The position numbers were made by a program, and so were the translations under genes. The notes under the pieces are model-generated. The model did no database searches. It saw only the letters and a program-made list of their open reading frames with translations, and was not told the DNA's origin. DNA of 64,000 nucleotides from Deltaproteobacteria bacterium (GTDB lineage: Bacteria; Desulfobacterota; Deferrisomatia; Deferrisomatales; JACRMM01), in NCBI GenBank assembly GCA_016214985.1, contig JACRMM010000044.1, positions 1-64,000 of the forward strand, read 5' to 3'. Shown here in pieces: positions 59,833 through 64,000 of this stretch (positions are counted from its first letter, which is position 1; every line of letters begins with the position of its first letter).

Positions 59833-62800
59833 GTGTCTTCTCGCCCCTTCTGCGCGCTCGCTGCGCTTCTGCTGTGCCTCCTGCTCGGGCCCCCGGCCGG
59901 AATGGCTGCGAGTGACCGGTGGGAGCCCTATCCGCCGGCGGATGCGGCGCGGGGCTTTCCGGGCGGCGGCCCCTGGGGCGGGTGGGTCCGACGCCTCACC
60001 AGCCCGGCTCCGGCCGCGGGAACGACCCTCTGGGCGGCCACGGCGGGAGGAGTCTTCGTTTCCACCGACGGCGGGGCCCACTGGACCGCGCGAAGCGAAG
60101 GGCTCGGGAGCCGCGACGTCAGCGACGTCGCGGTGTGCGCGGCGGCTCCGGCCGCGCTGATCGCCTCGACGCAGGGGGCAGGCCTTTATCTGTCGTCGAG
60201 CGCGGGGCGCACGTGGTCGCGGGTGCCCCCGTCCGCGTTGCCCTTCACCGGCCAGGCGCGCGACTTCTTCGCCGCAGTGGGCATCTCGCCTCGGACGCCT
60301 TCGCACCTCCTCGCGGGCACCTCGGACGGCGTCGGCGACCTCCTCCTCGTCTCCACCGACGGCGGCATCACCTGGACCGTGGCCCAGGCCAACACGCCCG
60401 TGTCCCGGATCGTGTTCGCGGCCGACGGCGATGCCTTCGTGGCGACCCTCAACGGGCGCCTCTTCCGCGTGGATTTCCCCGACCCGGCCGTTCCGTTGCC
60501 CCCGCTGCCCGGGGTGAGCCTGTTCGGTGCGTTGCCGACGAGCGCACCGGTCGTCGACCTCTCGCTGCCCGGAGGCGACGGAACGCGGGTCCTGGCCAGC
60601 CAGGGGGGAGCGGGCCTGTGGCGGAGCACCTTCGACGGCAGCAACTGGTCGGCGTGGGCCGACGTCGGCCGGCCGACCGCGCTTCAGTTGTGCCTCGGAT
60701 GCCCGGAGTGCGACAACTGCGCCGCGGACCCTTACGTGGCAGCGGCCCTCGAGATCGACGCGGTCGCCAGCCATCCCGCGCAGCCCGACCGGATCTGGTT
60801 TCACGTGTATGACCCGGCCCAGGGGAAGCAGTCCGGCCTCTACGAGAGCACCGATCTCGGCGCGACTTTCACTGCGTCGACGCTCCCGGAGCGAGGCCAG
60901 GAGGTGTGGAGCCTGCTCGCTGCGGGTTCCTCCCTGTGGCTCGGTGAGTCCAAGGCAGGGGCATTTCGCCTCGGCCTTCCGGCCGGGGGTTGGACCTGGG
61001 CGAGTGACGGGCTGGCCGCCTTCGACGCCTTCGACCTCGACTTCGACCCGGTGTCGCCGGGCGCCCTGGCCGTTTCGGGCGGGGGAAGCCCGACCCTCTC
61101 GGGCAACGGCGGAATGGTCCTATGGAGCCCGTCCGGAGGGAACTGGGTCCGCCGGCCCGGCGACCTGCACGACGAGCCCGGAACGTTCCCAGCGTCCACG
61201 ACGTCGCTCGTCCGGTACCGCGGCAGCGAGCTGTGGCTTTCGACCGTGCCGCGGGGCCTCTACAGCAGTGCGGACGGCGGGCTGACGTGGGCTCCTCACC
61301 GCGTGAGCATCTCCGGTTCCTCCGAGGGGATCCTCGCGGGGCTCGCCTTCGCTCCGGGCGACCCCGCCGCGGGGGTTGCGGGTACGATGAACGCGGTGTT
61401 CTCCACCGCGGACGGGGGGCTTACCTGGGTTTGGAACGACGCGCTCGGCGCGCCAACCTGGTCCCAGGGCTGGCTCGTGCGGGTCGACCCGCGCCTTCCG
61501 CGAGGGTTCGCCGTCGCGGGGAGCGAAGGGTTCGACGGCCGGGTCTACGCCACCGAGGACGGCGGCACGACGTGGAATGCGGCCGGCACGCTCCCGGGCC
61601 GGCAGATCGTGTCGTTCGCCACGGCGGAGCAGGATCCCGGCCGCTGGCTCGCGGGCACCGCGAGTGACGGCTTGTACGGCACGCTCCAGGGTGGCGACGA
61701 GTGGTCGCGCCTGACCGGCCTGCCCCAGCCCGGCACGGCGTCGGCGGTGGCGGCGGGGCGGACGGCCGATCCTGTCCTGGCCGTGGCGCTGAAGGATCGC
61801 GGCGTCTTCGTGACGGCCGACGGGGGAGCGCACTGGAAGGCCTCGCTCGGGGGATTGTCCGGCTCGGCGGGCGGGGTGCCCGTCGTCCGCGGGATCTTCT
61901 TCGAGCCCGGCACGGGTCGCCTCCTGGCCGCGGTGCAGAACCGGGGGCTATGGTCGCTGGACCCGCCGTTCCGGGTCGCCGACCTGAGCGTTGCCGGCGG
62001 GTCGGCGTTCACCGCCAGCCGGCAGGTCTCCCTCGGGCTCTCCGGCGCTGCTCCCGGAGTGGCCCGGGTTCGCTTCCGCAACGAGGGCGGCGAGTGGGAC
62101 GCCTGGCGGCCCTACGCCTCGACGGTCTCCTGGGTGTTGTCGGAAGGACAGGGGACGAAGACGGTCTTTGCCGAGTTCGGGACCACGGCCGAAACGGCGC
62201 TCGGTCAGGCGACCGCGCGGATCACTCTGGGCTCGATCCGCCTCGATTGGCCGAACGACGGCGCAGTGACCGGGTACGCGCCCCAGCTGGCCTATACGGT
62301 GAGTGACCCCTCGGCTGCGGTCGCAGTGTTCGTCGACGACAAACCCGTGGCCCAGCGCGCGGGCGAGCCCCTCGCGGCGCTGGGAGAGGGAACGCACCGC
62401 GTCCGGGTTGAGGTGAGCGGTGGCCCGGGTGGAACCGCCAGCGACCGGGTGGTCTTCACCGTGGTGGACCGTGTGCCGCCGACGATCACCATCCAGACCC
62501 CGTCCGACGGGGTACAGACCAGTGCGGCCCCCTCCCTGGAGTACACGGTGAGCGACGGGACGGCCCGCGTGATCGTGGACGATGGCCTGCCAGCGAGCCT
62601 GCCGTCCGGCAGCGTGCTCGGACCCCTCGCCGATGGCCTTCACACGGTGTGGATCGAGGCGGTCGACGCCGCGGGCAACGTGGGTCGGGCGTTTGTGACC
62701 TTCACGGTCGCCCTGACCCCTGCGGACGGAGGGGGCGGTGACAGTGGCGGTGGTGGGGGAGGTGGGGGCGGCGGAGGGTGCTTCCTGCTCGCCTGCGGCG

Positions 62801-64000
62801 GCGCCGGGGCCTGGGGCGGCTGGTTCGCCGCCGCCGTCATCGCCGTTCTGCTCCTTGGGCCCGCGCCCGTCCGGGCAGCCGGGCCCTTCGGGGGATCGGT
62901 CACGGGCCTCGCGCTCGACGCCGAACACAACACCCCCCGCTGGGCGGCCACCTGGAGAGGGCTCTTCCGCTTCGACGGGGGGCGGTGGTCTCGGGTGGAC
63001 GCGCTCAAGCTTATGTCCCTTTCGGCCGTTCTAGATCTGGGAGGGCGCGTCGGCGTGGTCGCGGTGCCGGGGACCGTGCTGTGGAGCGAGGACGACGGCG
63101 CCACGTGGAGCGCGAAGGTTCAGGGGCTCGAGGGGAGGTATGGCCGGCGGGTGGACGACGTGCTGACGGTCGAGGCCGACCCCCGGGACCCCTCGCACGT
63201 GGTGCTGGGAGCGGCGGGCCAGGGACCCTTCGAGAGCCGCGACAGCGGCCGCTCGTGGCACCTTCTCCTGCCCGGTCTCGAGGAGGCGCCGCCGCCCGCG
63301 TTCCACCCCGCGGCCCTGCTGACCGCGGAGGGTGAGCGCCCGCTGCTCATGGGCACCGACGGCGCTGGCTTGTACGCCTGGCGGTCGGGGCGCTGGGAGA
63401 GCACGGGAGAGGGTCTCCCACCGCGCCTGCGGGTGCAGCGCCTCGCCGGCGATCCGCGCGACCCGAAGAAGGTCGCCCTGGGTGCCCGGGGCGACGGCCT
63501 TTGGACGAGCCGTGATGGGGGACTTTCTTGGACCCTCGCGCGCAAAGGCACGTACGGCATCGTCGACGCGGTTGCCTTCGGTGCCGCCGGAGCGCTTCTG
63601 TCGCACTTTTCCGAGGACGGCGCGGTGGTGGTCTCCGAGGGTGGCCCGGGGCCGGTGGTGAAGGAGCTCCGCGAGGCCCAGGTGCTCGCCCTGGAGGCAC
63701 GGGCCGAGGGCGGTTGGTTCGCCGGTGTCGCCCACGACGGCATTGCCCGGCTCTCCTCCGACGGGACGCTCGCCGGTTCCGAGGTCGCGGGGCTCGACGC
63801 CACGCGGGTGGGGGCCCTGGTGGGAGGAGACCGCAAGGGGGCTCTCTGGTGCGGCGACTCGAACGGGGTCTTCTCCTCCTCGGACGAGGGCGCCACCTGG
63901 CAGGCGCGCGACAAGGGGCTCCTGGGCGCTTCGATCGACGCCTTGCTGTGGCACAAGGGCGCGCTCTTCGCCGGGTCCGGAGGACAAGGGGTGTACCGGT
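59833..64000 (+). CDS. Very large exported BNR/Asp-box beta-propeller protein, truncated by window end
   Basis: GTG start with GGAG upstream; frame read line by line has no stop to 64000; Asp-boxes STDGGAHWT, STDGGITWT, SADGGLTWA, TADGGLTWV, TEDGGTTWN, TADGGAHWK, SEDDGATWS, SRDGGLSWT, SSDEGATWQ. Not in supplied ORF track. Confidence 0.85.
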   Translation, partial: MSSRPFCALAALLLCLLLGPPAGMAASDRWEPYPPADAARGFPGGGPWGGWVRRLTSPAPAAGTTLWAATAGGVFVSTDGGAHWTARSEGLGSRDVSDVAVCAAAPAALIASTQGAGLYLSSSAGRTWSRVPPSALPFTGQARDFFAAVGISPRTPSHLLAGTSDGVGDLLLVSTDGGITWTVAQANTPVSRIVFAADGDAFVATLNGRLFRVDFPDPAVPLPPLPGVSLFGALPTSAPVVDLSLPGGDGTRVLASQGGAGLWRSTFDGSNWSAWADVGRPTALQLCLGCPECDNCAADPYVAAALEIDAVASHPAQPDRIWFHVYDPAQGKQSGLYESTDLGATFTASTLPERGQEVWSLLAAGSSLWLGESKAGAFRLGLPAGGWTWASDGLAAFDAFDLDFDPVSPGALAVSGGGSPTLSGNGGMVLWSPSGGNWVRRPGDLHDEPGTFPASTTSLVRYRGSELWLSTVPRGLYSSADGGLTWAPHRVSISGSSEGILAGLAFAPGDPAAGVAGTMNAVFSTADGGLTWVWNDALGAPTWSQGWLVRVDPRLPRGFAVAGSEGFDGRVYATEDGGTTWNAAGTLPGRQIVSFATAEQDPGRWLAGTASDGLYGTLQGGDEWSRLTGLPQPGTASAVAAGRTADPVLAVALKDRGVFVTADGGAHWKASLGGLSGSAGGVPVVRGIFFEPGTGRLLAAVQNRGLWSLDPPFRVADLSVAGGSAFTASRQVSLGLSGAAPGVARVRFRNEGGEWDAWRPYASTVSWVLSEGQGTKTVFAEFGTTAETALGQATARITLGSIRLDWPNDGAVTGYAPQLAYTVSDPSAAVAVFVDDKPVAQRAGEPLAALGEGTHRVRVEVSGGPGGTASDRVVFTVVDRVPPTITIQTPSDGVQTSAAPSLEYTVSDGTARVIVDDGLPASLPSGSVLGPLADGLHTVWIEAVDAAGNVGRAFVTFTVALTPADGGGGDSGGGGGGGGGGGCFLLACGGAGAWGGWFAAAVIAVLLLGPAPVRAAGPFGGSVTGLALDAEHNTPRWAATWRGLFRFDGGRWSRVDALKLMSLSAVLDLGGRVGVVAVPGTVLWSEDDGATWSAKVQGLEGRYGRRVDDVLTVEADPRDPSHVVLGAAGQGPFESRDSGRSWHLLLPGLEEAPPPAFHPAALLTAEGERPLLMGTDGAGLYAWRSGRWESTGEGLPPRLRVQRLAGDPRDPKKVALGARGDGLWTSRDGGLSWTLARKGTYGIVDAVAFGAAGALLSHFSEDGAVVVSEGGPGPVVKELREAQVLALEARAEGGWFAGVAHDGIARLSSDGTLAGSEVAGLDATRVGALVGGDRKGALWCGDSNGVFSSSDEGATWQARDKGLLGASIDALLWHKGALFAGSGGQGVYR

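Overview
High-GC bacterial chromosomal segment with dense, intact genes on both strands. No rRNA, tRNA, CRISPR array, transposase or phage gene was recognised. Gene order and the wealth of multiheme c-type cytochromes suggest a metal-reducing, Desulfuromonadia-like or related anaerobe (inference only). Housekeeping blocks include ydbH/ydbL-like, tesA-ybbA-ybbP-like, dprA-smg-topA, yggU/yggT/proC/yggS/maf, def-fmt-DUF116-polyprenyl synthase, rsmI, comM and transketolase. A PIN/AbrB toxin-antitoxin pair lies near 10.3-11 kb. Two cytochrome loci stand out. (A) 29-35.4 kb: a tetraheme UshA-like protein whose frame is interrupted by one in-frame TGA, then a 9-heme CbcL-like b/c cytochrome and an 18-motif NapC/NirT-anchored cytochrome. 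(B) 48.3 kb to the window end: an ECF sigma factor, a zinc-finger anti-sigma protein with a glycogen-binding-like domain, then a run of secreted multiheme cytochromes (one of 1405 aa with about 23 heme motifs, several non-canonical), a thioredoxin-like protein and two beta-propeller proteins. The last propeller is a >1389-codon ORF that runs off the window and is absent from the supplied ORF track. The strongest novelty candidate is the TGA at 29280-29282: it replaces the last Cys of an expected CGC motif and is followed at bacterial SECIS spacing by a perfect 7-bp hairpin with a GUCU loop, indicating a selenocysteine-containing multiheme UshA-like protein.
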